Source: Heliocidaris tuberculata
Lineage: Eukaryota; Echinodermata; Echinoidea; Camarodonta; Echinometridae
DNA: 64,000 nt
NCBI GenBank assembly: GCA_025618425.1
Contig: CM046844.1
Span: 19,316,324-19,380,323, forward strand
Direction: 5' to 3'
A model generated the notes under the pieces. The model saw nothing but the letters and a program-made list of their open reading frames with translations, made no database searches and was not told where the DNA came from. Positions 55,350 through 64,000 of the stretch are shown here, one piece after another. Within the stretch, counting starts at the first letter, position 1. Every line of letters begins with the position of its first letter. Both the position numbers and the translations under genes were made by a program.

Positions 55350-55534
55350 ACACGATAAAAACTACTTTCGAAAAATCAACTGAAGGCAATTTCAATAGCC
55401 CTGTCTATCACCTTTAGAAATGTGCTAACGTTACAATCGCGTATTACGTAATCCGAACCTGATTTCTATGGGCAGTACAATAGGCCTTTGAAATTACCCT
55501 TGAGTTTATTTTTCGAAAGTAGTTTTTATCGTGT
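55350..55534. mobile_element. 185-bp MITE, copy 1, with 7-bp duplication TCTGTAA
   Basis: ACACGATAAAAACTACTTTC and GAAAGTAGTTTTTATCGTGT are perfect inverted ends. TCTGTAA flanks both sides (55343-55349, 55535-55541). The copy at 60297-60481 has the same length, in reverse orientation. Confidence 0.85.
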
Positions 55535-55541
55535 TCTGTAA

Positions 55542-57116
55542 GCCTTTGACATATTATTAAAAATGTATTGTCTATAGCTATCCGTTATTTTTCTTCGATT
55601 TCACTTTAAAAGTAAAATCAAAGAACGCAACTGAACCACTACTAAAATAAATCCATTGCCATTAAAATCTATTGCTCCTCAATAGGGAAAAAACACAGCA
55701 ATCCAGCAGCGGGAGATTTACACATATTTTTAGTATTGTTACTGATACGTACTCTTTTGCAAAAAGCTGATAAAATCATACTTTTTGTGCGGGGTTTTAT
55801 CATGTTATGAGAGGGGTTTTTTTTAATTATGTTTAATGCTTTTTGTGCTTGTTGTTTTTTATGCTTTTTTATGTTTGACTCTTTAAAAATGCATTGATGT
55901 AGAGACAATCAATTTTGAAAGTTACGTGTAGGCATATACCTTTTATTCAGAATGATGTGGCGCCCCTCCATTTCATGTTACTCAGTATTTAGAATAGTGA
56001 TTATTGCAACTCTAAGTCATCCAGCTGCTTTATCACTTTACATGTATTTAACATGTAAGTAACTCAAGTCTGTACTTTAATAATCTATGAATAATGTTCA
56101 TGTTATGTTGTTACCTAATGTTCATATATGGGGCTCTGTAATCATAAGTTGAAAATCATGCTATAGTACAATCATTAATGTAGAGAACAATTCGTTGAAG
56201 TCGACTATTTTGTACTGCGGGTCCCAAATGTCTTTCCTATGTCGCATATCGTCTGTTGAGAGCCAAAAAGAACATAATCTCATATGTTTCATAGAGAGTT
56301 AATGCCCTTTTGTCAATATCTAAAAAAAAAAATTAACATTGGTTAATGCACTTTTGGCTTTCAGCAGTCGATAAAATTATATTCATGTCATAATATGTGT
56401 AAAGCTTCTTTTTTCTTTTTTTTTTTCCTTTTTGTGTAAAACAATATATCACTATAAAAAGTTGTCATGTAATTACGATCTTGAACATCTTTGTCAGCTA
56501 TTATATGTTTATGATGTATATATTTTTCAAAGAATCTAACTTTTCATATACTTGTATATATGTGAAGATTTACTGCATATACAATAAACCTGATTGCATT
56601 TACGTTGACATGAATTTAACGTTCCAAGTTGTCATTTTTAAGGCCTCTCCACTATAAGCGAAACGACATCAGTGATTTGGTTGCTGAACCTACATGAACA
56701 AATTCGATCTGGATGGCGTTCACAAAAAGTTATCTGATGGTTAATGAGACCGACGGCCTAGGGTGCTGACAGCCCATGAGACCGACACGCCGGTCTCGTG
56801 GGTCTGACTACCTTATCCATGGGCCGCGGAACCGGGGGGACTGGGGGGGGGGGCTGCTGCAGCCCCCACTTTTTTAGTAGACACGTGCATAAAACCTCAG
56901 AAAAAAGGGTTCAAAAATTGTCATTAATGCGTGAAATCAAATCAGCCCCCCCCCCCCCTCCCCACTTTTAAAAACCCTCGGCGGCCTCTGTTATCGTTCA
57001 TGAGCGTTCAAGAGACTTGGGCTGTCGGTCTTGTGGGCTGTCGACGTCTTCTATGATGTCCTGGTTTTGTCCATATAGCCTAATAGGTGTTTTACTCTTA
57101 TTAGTATTTTCATTGT
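55542..57116. other. Intergenic with MITE remnant at 56248-56372 and poly-G/C segment at 56815-56965
   Basis: 56248-56372 has inverted ends GTCTGTTGAGAGCCAAAAAG / CTTTTGGCTTTCAGCAG. 56818-56850 repeats the CATGGGCCGCGGAxCCGGGG sequence seen at 13851. The ORF at 55669-55908 is unsupported. Confidence 0.5.
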
Positions 57117-57175
57117 TATTATTTATTATTATTATAATTATGATTATCATTGTCATTATCATTATTATTATTATC

Positions 57176-57228
<53 letters not shown>

Positions 57229-57350
57229 CATTATTATCATTATCATTATTATCCTTATCATTATTATTGTTGTTATCACCATTATCATTATTACTATTAT
57301 TATTATTATTATTATTATTATTATCATCATCATCATCATCATCATTATTA

Positions 57351-57432
<82 letters not shown>

Positions 57433-57481
57433 CATTATTATTATTATTATTATTATTATCATTATCATCATCAATATTATT
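57117..57481. repeat. 365-bp (ATT)n/(ATC)n trinucleotide microsatellite
   Basis: Nearly uninterrupted triplets. Four ORFs of 113-163 codons (poly-Ile, poly-Leu, poly-Asn/Asp) are read from it and none is a gene. Confidence 0.98.
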
Positions 57482-59050
57482 GTTATTCTGATCCTTTGGG
57501 AAGAATAGATAAGCTAATAAAAGCATTTTCCCCTTTTTTTGGCTTCTTTTGGAGGCATATAAAAGCTAACCCCACTATTAACCTTTCACTGGTTACCTCT
57601 TACCAAATATGGAAAAGCATTGTCATTTCACATAGAAATGTCAAGTTTCGGTTTGGTCTACAATAAGGCCACTTAATTTGTCTAAAGATTGACCAGTGTT
57701 TGTTACCGTAATAACAACGTTCTAATGCGACAAGAATAGACGATAATGATATTTTTAAAAAGATCGTAAATTGTTTCGAACAAAATAAATATGCGATAAA
57801 TTGTGAAACTGGGAGCTCAAACACTAAATTTTTTTAAAGCATTTCCTCAATGTCATATCTAAAAATATACGCTCTGATGCTTCCAGCCTTCTACTTCCAC
57901 ATGCAGAACTTGTAATAGAAGTGAACTAATGAACTGTAGAATTTCAAATGCAGATACACGAATACCCCTAGCTGGCGTAAAAAAAAATCAAGGTGAGATA
58001 TAACAAAAGAATTAATATCCTGATTGCAAACATTATTGATTGATTTGAAATTATAGTTTCTAAATAATAAGATACCAAAGTTATGAACTCAAGCACTTTT
58101 ATAAAATCAAGTCTTCAAACTCAGGAAATACTAATAACATATCTTTAACGACAGGTAACAAATCATTGGTTTAGAAATGTTTAAATATCCAAAAAAAAGA
58201 ATATTTTGTTATAAATTCGAAACTTCCTTTTGTGGATAAAACTAAAGGTATTGGGATGAGTATAGTTCCTTTTACAGAATCCATGATTGAAAATTTTGAA
58301 CTCACACCACTCTGTTTGCTCAGGGTAGAGAATGTATTCACGGAATCTTCTGTTATTTTTTTTATCGAAATAATTATAATAAAACGCTTTAGCGTGTGTA
58401 TTTGATTTTTAATAGTTTTAAATGATCCATGTGGGGCAAGCTAAATGATTTCCTTGTTTTCCTAAACAAGTACTTGTTTATGTTCCTCTTCTGAAATTTC
58501 CCATTCCCGGTTCAACTGCAGAGGTAAATTGACTTATCATTTATTGATCGTGTCAGACATTAATGTTTTTAACATGTTTGTACAGACATAATCACGAGAT
58601 CTTGTGCACAGCGTCTGACAAGTAAATAATAAGAGGGGAAATCCCTTTCTGAAGAATCGTCAATTGAAGAGAAGAAGAGGTCAGAGGGAACTTCTGTCGC
58701 TGGCAAGGGGATTTTCCTTCCTTATGTGTGTTTGTTTTTTGTTTTGTTTTGTTTTGTTTTGTTTTGTTTTTCTTTTTAGGTCTGCTTGATAGGGGAATTT
58801 GGGGTATGGCTTTATTTTTATTTGAAGCTGCTTTAGCACATAAAATGATAAAACACGACTGCATTTTTTGTTTTGTTGTTGGTGGTGGTAGTGGCGGTGG
58901 TGGTGTTGGTGATGGTGGTGGTACAATGTGTTTAAAAAAGCTTCGGTGCCACAAAAGAAAGCGTACAGTTATTTTTTTTTATTATTATCATTATTTTCAG
59001 TAGCTCAGCGGGAGGTTCTCGGATTCGTATCAGGATGGCTATCCCTTTGA
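57482..59050. other. Intergenic; (GTTTT)n at about 58736-58771 and (GGT)n at 58879-58921
   Basis: No exon or RNA gene is supported. ORFs across the microsatellites are artefacts. Confidence 0.5.
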
Positions 59051-59054
59051 CCAT

Positions 59055-59238
59055 GTTGACTTTTCACCTCAGGCAACTACCCCTGGACATCTACAGCTAG
59101 AACAATTTACCCCCTCGGAAATTACCCCTCAACAACTATCCCCTTCCAAGAACTCTACCTCTAAGATAATTACCCCCACCCCACCCCACACCCTCCAAAA
59201 TGACCTACTGGACAAGTACCCCAGGAAAAAAACAACTA

Positions 59239-59275
<37 letters not shown>

Positions 59276-59935
59276 GAGCATTATTTCTATTGCCCGCATA
59301 TCCATCCCAAGGGATGCTCAAGGCGCCTAACAAACATACATATATTCAAAAAAATCAGAAAATTACATAAGACAGAGTAAATAGTATCGAATAGATTACA
59401 TTATGAAATTTATTACAGAAATCATTCAACCAAAGTAATCTGACATGAGATGTTTTTTCCCAGTTTATTTTTAAAACAATTTTTTGTGTGGGTGACATTT
59501 TAATTGAGTGGGGTGGGGAGTTCCAAAGCCGGGGTGCATCTAATAAATCATCTGTCACTCCAGTTCCTCTCTGTTCTTGATTTTTTGAACTTTATGGAGA
59601 CGGTCGAACGGAGGCCTGTGTACGAGTATATGAAGAGGGTGAAGGAGAGAGGAAATAAATGAAGGGACAAAGTTATGAAGCGAACGGTAGGTATGGAGTA
59701 ACATTTTATATTTGATTCGTTGTTCTACTTGTAGCCAGTGAAGGTTCTTTTTGGGGTAGTACATACCTCCCAAATTAGGACCCAAATCACTTTCGGATCT
59801 AGGGAAAATACATTAAAGGGGAGTTATCCGGGATTTCTAATCTATTTTTCAAGGGGGTGGTTGTCCCAGGGTTAACTTATCAGGGGGGTAGTTGTCCGGG
59901 GCGAACGACCAAGATAAGCTGTCCAAGAGCGGCCT
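59055..59935. mobile_element. AACTACCCC foldback element split by a LINE fragment
   Basis: 59055-59225 holds CAACTACCCCTGG, AAATTACCCCTC and GACAAGTACCCCAGG units. 59820-59935 holds GGGGTAGTTGTCC and GTTGTCCCAGGG units in the opposite sense. The LINE end at 59240-59800 lies between them. Same family as 39740-40050. Confidence 0.6.
59240..59800 (-). mobile_element. 5'-truncated LINE (CR1/L2/Rex1-like): RT C-terminus and 3' tail
   Basis: On the minus strand the translation reads KKNLHWLQVEQRIKYKMLLH and TYRSLHNFVPSFISSLLHP. After a frame change it reads DAPRLWNSPPHSIKMSPT. This is the conserved end of non-LTR RT proteins (compare 17085-17480). The 3' end is CTTGGGATGGATATGCGGGC followed by (TTA)n. 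It is a dead copy. Confidence 0.85.
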
Positions 59936-60296
59936 ATGAGTTAATCAACATTACATCAACAGATGGCAGCAGATCATTTCGACGAGTCTTTGCGAAGAAG
60001 TGTATGAAAAATGTCCCTCCCATTCTCTTTTGTCTCCCAAGAAAGAGTATAAACAAAAGTGCTTTTTTTATACAACGACATTGCCAATTCAACAAAAGAA
60101 GTGAAGCATAACCTATTGAATGATTAAGTAAAAACAGAATTTGCATGTAGATGATTATGTTTATACAAGCATATATAATAGTATTTTTAAGAGGGTTGCA
60201 CAGAGATGTATCAATCAAGTAAGAAAAAAAAGTTTCAGTTTTCTGAAGCGTTACACATCTACAGAAAATAAATTGTCACATTTCACATTATTTAAA
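59936..60296. other. Intergenic, nothing recognised
   Basis: Small overlapping ORFs on both strands are unsupported. Confidence 0.5.
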
Positions 60297-60481
60297 ACAC
60301 GATAAAAACTACTTTCGAAAAATAAACTCAAGGGCAATTTCAAAGGCCTCTTGTACTGCCCATAGAAATCTTGTTCGGATTACGTAATACGCCATTGTAA
60401 TGTTCGCACATTTTTAAAGGTGATAGACAGGGCTATCGAAATTGTCTTGAGTTTATTTTTCGAAAGTAGTTTTTATCGTGT
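60297..60481. mobile_element. 185-bp MITE, copy 2 (reverse of 55350-55534)
   Basis: ACACGATAAAAACTACTTTC and GAAAGTAGTTTTTATCGTGT ends. The interior is the reverse complement of copy 1 with few differences. The TTTAA flanks are imperfect as a duplication. Confidence 0.85.
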
Positions 60482-60527
60482 TTTAAGTGGAAACATGTTT
60501 GGAAAATGGCTCGTAGGTGACAATGCC

Positions 60528-60619
60528 CCCCCCCCACACACACACACACCCTTGATTTGTTTGGTTGTTAATGAGACAAAAATATTGCATTCATCATCAA
60601 CTGCTCTTTCTCCTTCTCT

Positions 60620-60668
<49 letters not shown>
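60528..60668. repeat. C-tract/(CA)n and (CT)n microsatellites
   Basis: Simple sequence at 60528-60549 and 60620-60667. ORFs here (Ser/Leu, Arg/Glu) are artefacts. Confidence 0.95.
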
Positions 60669-60671
<3 letters not shown>

Positions 60672-61640
60672 TCGCCCCCTTGTCCATTTTATTATCCTTT
60701 AATACTCTTTGTAGATTTCCGCTCTCTTTATTCCTCTTCCTCACTGTTCTCCTTTCATTCCCTCTGTTTTCATAAATAGCCATATCTTCGATCTCGTTGG
60801 TATTTTCCGATTCACATATTTGTTTAGTGTTATTTGCCGAAAAGATGAAAGATAAAAGCACGCGAAGAAATAATTTGGCAACATTTTGCGTATCCAAATG
60901 TACTCATGGTACTATTGACAAAAGACCGTCTGAACAGTGAGTGTATTGTGTGCATGCCTTCAAAGGTAAAACTGAAATAAGATGTTATCACAGGAACGAG
61001 AGAAAAGTAACCAAAATCTTAACCCGTCTGAGAAGACCCTGGCGTAACTGGAGAGAACGAACATGACGAAGAGGTATAGTATAGTTTATTTACACTTGAG
61101 TTTTAATTGCCTTAAGATTTACACAACATACCTTATAAACTACTGACCTTTAAATTTGCTTTTTAAAATTCAAAGTTGCTAGACTTTCATGCAAATAGAA
61201 TTATATTTTTCCTATCGAAGATCCTTACACTCAAATGTATAAAGAATGAAGGAAAAAAAAAGCTCTAATACTGATATTTGTACTTTCTAGCAGTTATCAA
61301 AATCAAGGAAAACGAATATCGGGATATGTATTTCCTCAGATACGAAAATGTTTATTTTTATCATTATTCCTTTATAGTTTCCTTGTCTAATTTTCAAAGC
61401 AACATTTATAGTTTTGGAATCGGGCTGGCTATTCAATATTTTTCATTTATCATGTTTATATAAACACTTTTTTTCGGTTTAGGCTTGTATAGGAACTCAA
61501 ATTCATAAATTGGGTTCACATTCCAACAAGGGAGTACGTAAAGTGAGATACATTCTCATACTTTCTGTTCTGCCTTGCTGTACCAGTGTTTTCATTCAAG
61601 CAGACGTGTGATGCCCATATTATTCTATTCTTTTCTTCAG
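60669..61640. other. Intergenic or intronic, nothing recognised
   Basis: AT-rich. It ends in a strong acceptor (TATTCTTTTCTTCAG), so part of it may be an intron of the gene that owns the next exon candidate. Confidence 0.4.
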
Positions 61641-61787
61641 GGCCCACCATCGCTGGTTTCTAGCCGGCCAAGGTTGACTGGATGTCGCTGTATTGTACCA
61701 ATCTGCCAAGTCAAACCACTATGCAAATTCATACAAGTTGACACAAATGGTGACGTCAGATGCTATTATTTAGACTGCTATTTTTGA
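61641..61787 (+). CDS. Candidate terminal exon encoding a short Cys-rich tail (48 aa)
   Basis: Directly after the acceptor TTCTTTTCTTCAG the frame reads GPPSLVSSRPRLTGCRCIVP, then ICQVKPLCKFIQVDTNGDVR and CYYLDCYF-stop. Six cysteines within 34 residues and normal codon use suggest a real secreted or extracellular C-terminus, possibly a small disulfide domain. No family is recognised and no upstream exon was identified. It could be chance. Confidence 0.3.
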   Translation, partial: GPPSLVSSRPRLTGCRCIVPICQVKPLCKFIQVDTNGDVRCYYLDCYF

Positions 61788-62206
61788 TGGGGTTACGAGC
61801 CTCAACTTTCAAAAAAATAACTTAAATAAACTCCCTTGATACCTTCATGTATCTCACGGTCTCTCGTGGCTTATTCAAACATCTGCTGGTCAAATTATTA
61901 TTAGACGATAGTGACTCAACATTTGTGATCATTGTTAAAAACATATCTGTCTGCGACTGTCAGTGACGTGCAACTTTCTTTCTTCAAAGTTTTGAGCGGA
62001 AGTCTTCATAGTCATTACTGGAAACAACACCAAAGTCGGATAAAAGTTCTGGAAACACATCTACTTAAACATTAGACTCCTCAAGCGATATTCATTGGTC
62101 ATTTACAGGTTCAAACGAACTGCCATCAAAAGTGTCTATCGGAACATTTATATCTATTTGCTCATTTGTCACAGACGGGAGTGTTATTTAACATTATACT
62201 GTTAAG
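61788..62206. other. Upstream region of the second Ig-domain gene
   Basis: No ORF or repeat is recognised. It presumably contains the promoter and 5' UTR of the gene at 62207. Confidence 0.35.
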
Positions 62207-64000
62207 ATGGCGTTCTCAACACATCTCTCTTGGATGGTAATGGCGATTACTCTGTTGCTGTCTGTACTCGCCAAAAACATTTCTGCCCAATGCATAAGTG
62301 AATTATCGGTGTCCATATCAAATGTCTCACCAAGATCGGGTGATTTTGTCCGACTCTCGTGCAACGTGAGTTCAGCTAACTTTGACATGGCGTCATGGTA
62401 CCAAGGAGAGACAATTTTGGTGATGGGAGTTATGAAGTTGGTTGATAATCCTAGGGTATTCTTGCCAAGTGAAGTGAACATTGGTGATGGCTGCTACAAC
62501 TATGGTCTTGGCATAGTCAACATATCTCCCGAAGATGCTGGTGAGTACACTTGCCGCATCGGTAATGCCACATCAACCGCTATGGCCTTAGACGTGATCG
62601 TTACACCAGATGCTATGTATCCGACCTGTCAAGTTGAACTAGGTATGGGTGCCTCAGCAGCTGAAGATGCAACTGTGTCATTGGCTTGTCGGACACAAAC
62701 TGGCAATCCACCTTGGTCTCCTACTTGGGGTTCGACAGTACCAGGTGGTAGCGAAAACGTTTCCATGAGTGGAGAGTTCACTACGAGTCTGCTGGAGCTG
62801 CCAGCCACGCCGGAAGTATTATTATCGACATTTACCTGTTCTGCTGCTTGCATTTCTAGCAATCTTAACTGTTTACCCAGTGATATGCGGAGCTGTTCTA
62901 TCGATGGCCTCTTCTCGGCTTCACCAGTGCAACAGCTTATAGATGCTGGAGGCAGTGCGTACTACACTTGTAAGACTTCCATCGGTGACTCTAGGGTCTT
63001 CTGGATAGTTCCCGAAGAACTTCAAATGACAATGACTGTGAATACAGAGTGTTCCATTGGAAACACTTCGTGTGACCTGATACTTGCGAATGTAGATCCT
63101 CTTACCAATGGAACTCAGATCCCATGTGCTTTGAGCCAAGTCGGTTCAAATGAAATTATTGTGGTGAGCTCGGTTACCATAGTGGTAGCTCTGAAATCTT
63201 CTACAAACACACCAACAACAATGAAGCAGGAAACAACTCTTTCTCCTACCATCTCGGTATCTACTGGAATAGGAACTATAGCTACAAGTGTACCTACAAC
63301 GGTGTCTCTTTCCTCATCAACTCTTAAGCCTACTACGTCTCAACAACCTTCTACCACTCCATTCATAACCCCACCGCCGCCTCCTCCTCCAACATCACCA
63401 TTTGTAGCCACTACACCTCGTCCTACCACCATTAGTCCTACAACACTTCCTACCATTACATCACCTGTAATAACGTCTACAACTCCAACCCCTGCAACTA
63501 TAGCTCCTACCACCAAAACCTCTTCTATGTCGCGAACATTTTCACCAAAACTATCCCCAACCTTGACCTCGACAACATCAAGTCTCACACCTAATGCATC
63601 AGCGGTAACTCCGACTCCTGACTCGGGGCAGAACAGTTCATCTGGTGTTAGTGTTGGCGAAATTATCGCGATCGTCGTGACGATATCCATTTTGCTCATC
63701 GTCCTCATCATGATCTTCGCCTTTATGCTGGTCCGCAGGAACGCTTCCTCGGAAAACCGAGGAAAACTTCGCAGGGATGCCGCCATGTTGGACTCTCAAG
63801 CGCCCTCTCCGTTCAATGCCTACGACATGCAGACAGTACTCGGTGGCAAAGACACCAAAGAAATGAGCGAAGAGACCGAAGAGAAATCAGGCGTTAATGA
63901 ATCCATTGGTTATCTCCTACCTATACCGGACTTAGATGCGGAGGATGACGTCGATGATCATTCCTTCGATAACCCAGCATTTGATAAGGATTCGGCTCTT
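62207..64000 (+). CDS. Type I membrane protein with three Ig-like domains, intronless so far, partial (598 aa, continues past the window)
   Basis: The frame is open from ATG 62207 (AAGATGG context, as in the paralogue) to the last base, with no stop. The signal peptide is about 1-27 (VMAITLLLSVLAKNISAQ). Ig1 has C29, C52, W64, C96 and DAGEYTC (C116). Ig2 has C141, C161, NPPW, C211, C215, C222 and C230. Ig3 has C255 and C307 plus an extra C282/C289 pair. A Thr/Pro/Ser mucin-like stalk (about 330-480) includes seven consecutive Pro. The helix is at about 484-508 (EIIAIVVTISILLIVLIMIF). The tail is over 85 residues, acidic, with DNPAF (588-592), a possible NPxF sorting or PTB-binding motif. It is a paralogue of 34954-36678. 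Receptor function is inferred and the ligand unknown. Confidence 0.87.
   Translation, partial: MAFSTHLSWMVMAITLLLSVLAKNISAQCISELSVSISNVSPRSGDFVRLSCNVSSANFDMASWYQGETILVMGVMKLVDNPRVFLPSEVNIGDGCYNYGLGIVNISPEDAGEYTCRIGNATSTAMALDVIVTPDAMYPTCQVELGMGASAAEDATVSLACRTQTGNPPWSPTWGSTVPGGSENVSMSGEFTTSLLELPATPEVLLSTFTCSAACISSNLNCLPSDMRSCSIDGLFSASPVQQLIDAGGSAYYTCKTSIGDSRVFWIVPEELQMTMTVNTECSIGNTSCDLILANVDPLTNGTQIPCALSQVGSNEIIVVSSVTIVVALKSSTNTPTTMKQETTLSPTISVSTGIGTIATSVPTTVSLSSSTLKPTTSQQPSTTPFITPPPPPPPTSPFVATTPRPTTISPTTLPTITSPVITSTTPTPATIAPTTKTSSMSRTFSPKLSPTLTSTTSSLTPNASAVTPTPDSGQNSSSGVSVGEIIAIVVTISILLIVLIMIFAFMLVRRNASSENRGKLRRDAAMLDSQAPSPFNAYDMQTVLGGKDTKEMSEETEEKSGVNESIGYLLPIPDLDAEDDVDDHSFDNPAFDKDSAL

Noticed and set aside
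57017..57526. Four long overlapping ORFs (113-163 codons) on both strands
   Set aside because: All are poly-Ile, poly-Leu, poly-Asn/Asp or poly-Met readings of one ATT/ATC microsatellite.
63340..63786. 148-codon minus-strand ORF rich in Val and Gly
   Set aside because: It is the complement of the Thr/Pro stalk and helix of the second Ig gene.

Overview
The window is animal nuclear DNA. Genes are sparse and AT-rich. They are interrupted by introns with GT/AG borders (GTGAGC, GTGAGT, GTAAGT donors) and sit in a dense background of nested transposable elements, microsatellites and poly-G/poly-C tracts. Several repeat hallmarks fit a marine invertebrate deuterostome, most likely an echinoderm close to sea urchins: TAACGTTAGATC-type repeats, a SURF-like SINE/LINE tail, ATT-tailed CR1/L2-like LINE ends, and foldback elements rich in GGTCGCTxCGCTCCCTCG. 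The species cannot be fixed from sequence alone.

Four protein-coding genes are well supported, plus one partial gene at the right edge. (1) 10838-14239 (+) and 20987-25743 (-) are convergent paralogues of the SLC7 cationic amino acid transporter (CAT) family. I rebuilt each as three coding exons with the same intron phases (0, then 1), giving 631 and 641 residues. (2) 34954-36678 (+) and 62207-64000+ (+, open at the window end) are two intronless type I membrane proteins. Each has a signal peptide, three Ig-like domains, a Ser/Thr stalk, one transmembrane helix and a short tail. They share an unusual, almost identical cysteine spacing. (3) Between them, 48671-50290 (+) encodes a 539-residue protein with an N-terminal membrane anchor and a long disordered cytoplasmic tail. 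The tail carries two KR(K/Q)AP motifs, Tyr motifs and an RVxF-type PP1 docking motif. Two weaker exon candidates lie at 34058-34707 (-) and 61641-61787 (+).

Region by region: 1-960 is a tandem array with palindromic RFX X-box-like cores. 2.3-5 kb holds broken repeats and a SINE with a 7SL RNA-like head. 5.07-9.99 kb is a composite terminal-inverted-repeat element with nested hAT-like insertions. 10.7-25.8 kb is the transporter pair with a solo LTR, LINE ends and foldback elements between and inside the genes. 25.9-33.65 kb is a foldback element, a MITE and a 6.4-kb element bounded by 500-bp inverted repeats. 34-50.3 kb has the first Ig gene, a 1.2-kb inverted-repeat element, a 190-bp satellite, several hAT-like elements and the anchored cytoplasmic protein. 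50.3-62 kb is almost only repeats, followed by the second Ig gene.

Functionally, the transporters should move arginine/lysine-type amino acids at the plasma membrane. The Ig genes look like lineage-specific cell-surface receptors. A link to the adaptor-like protein lying between them is only an idea from position and motifs.
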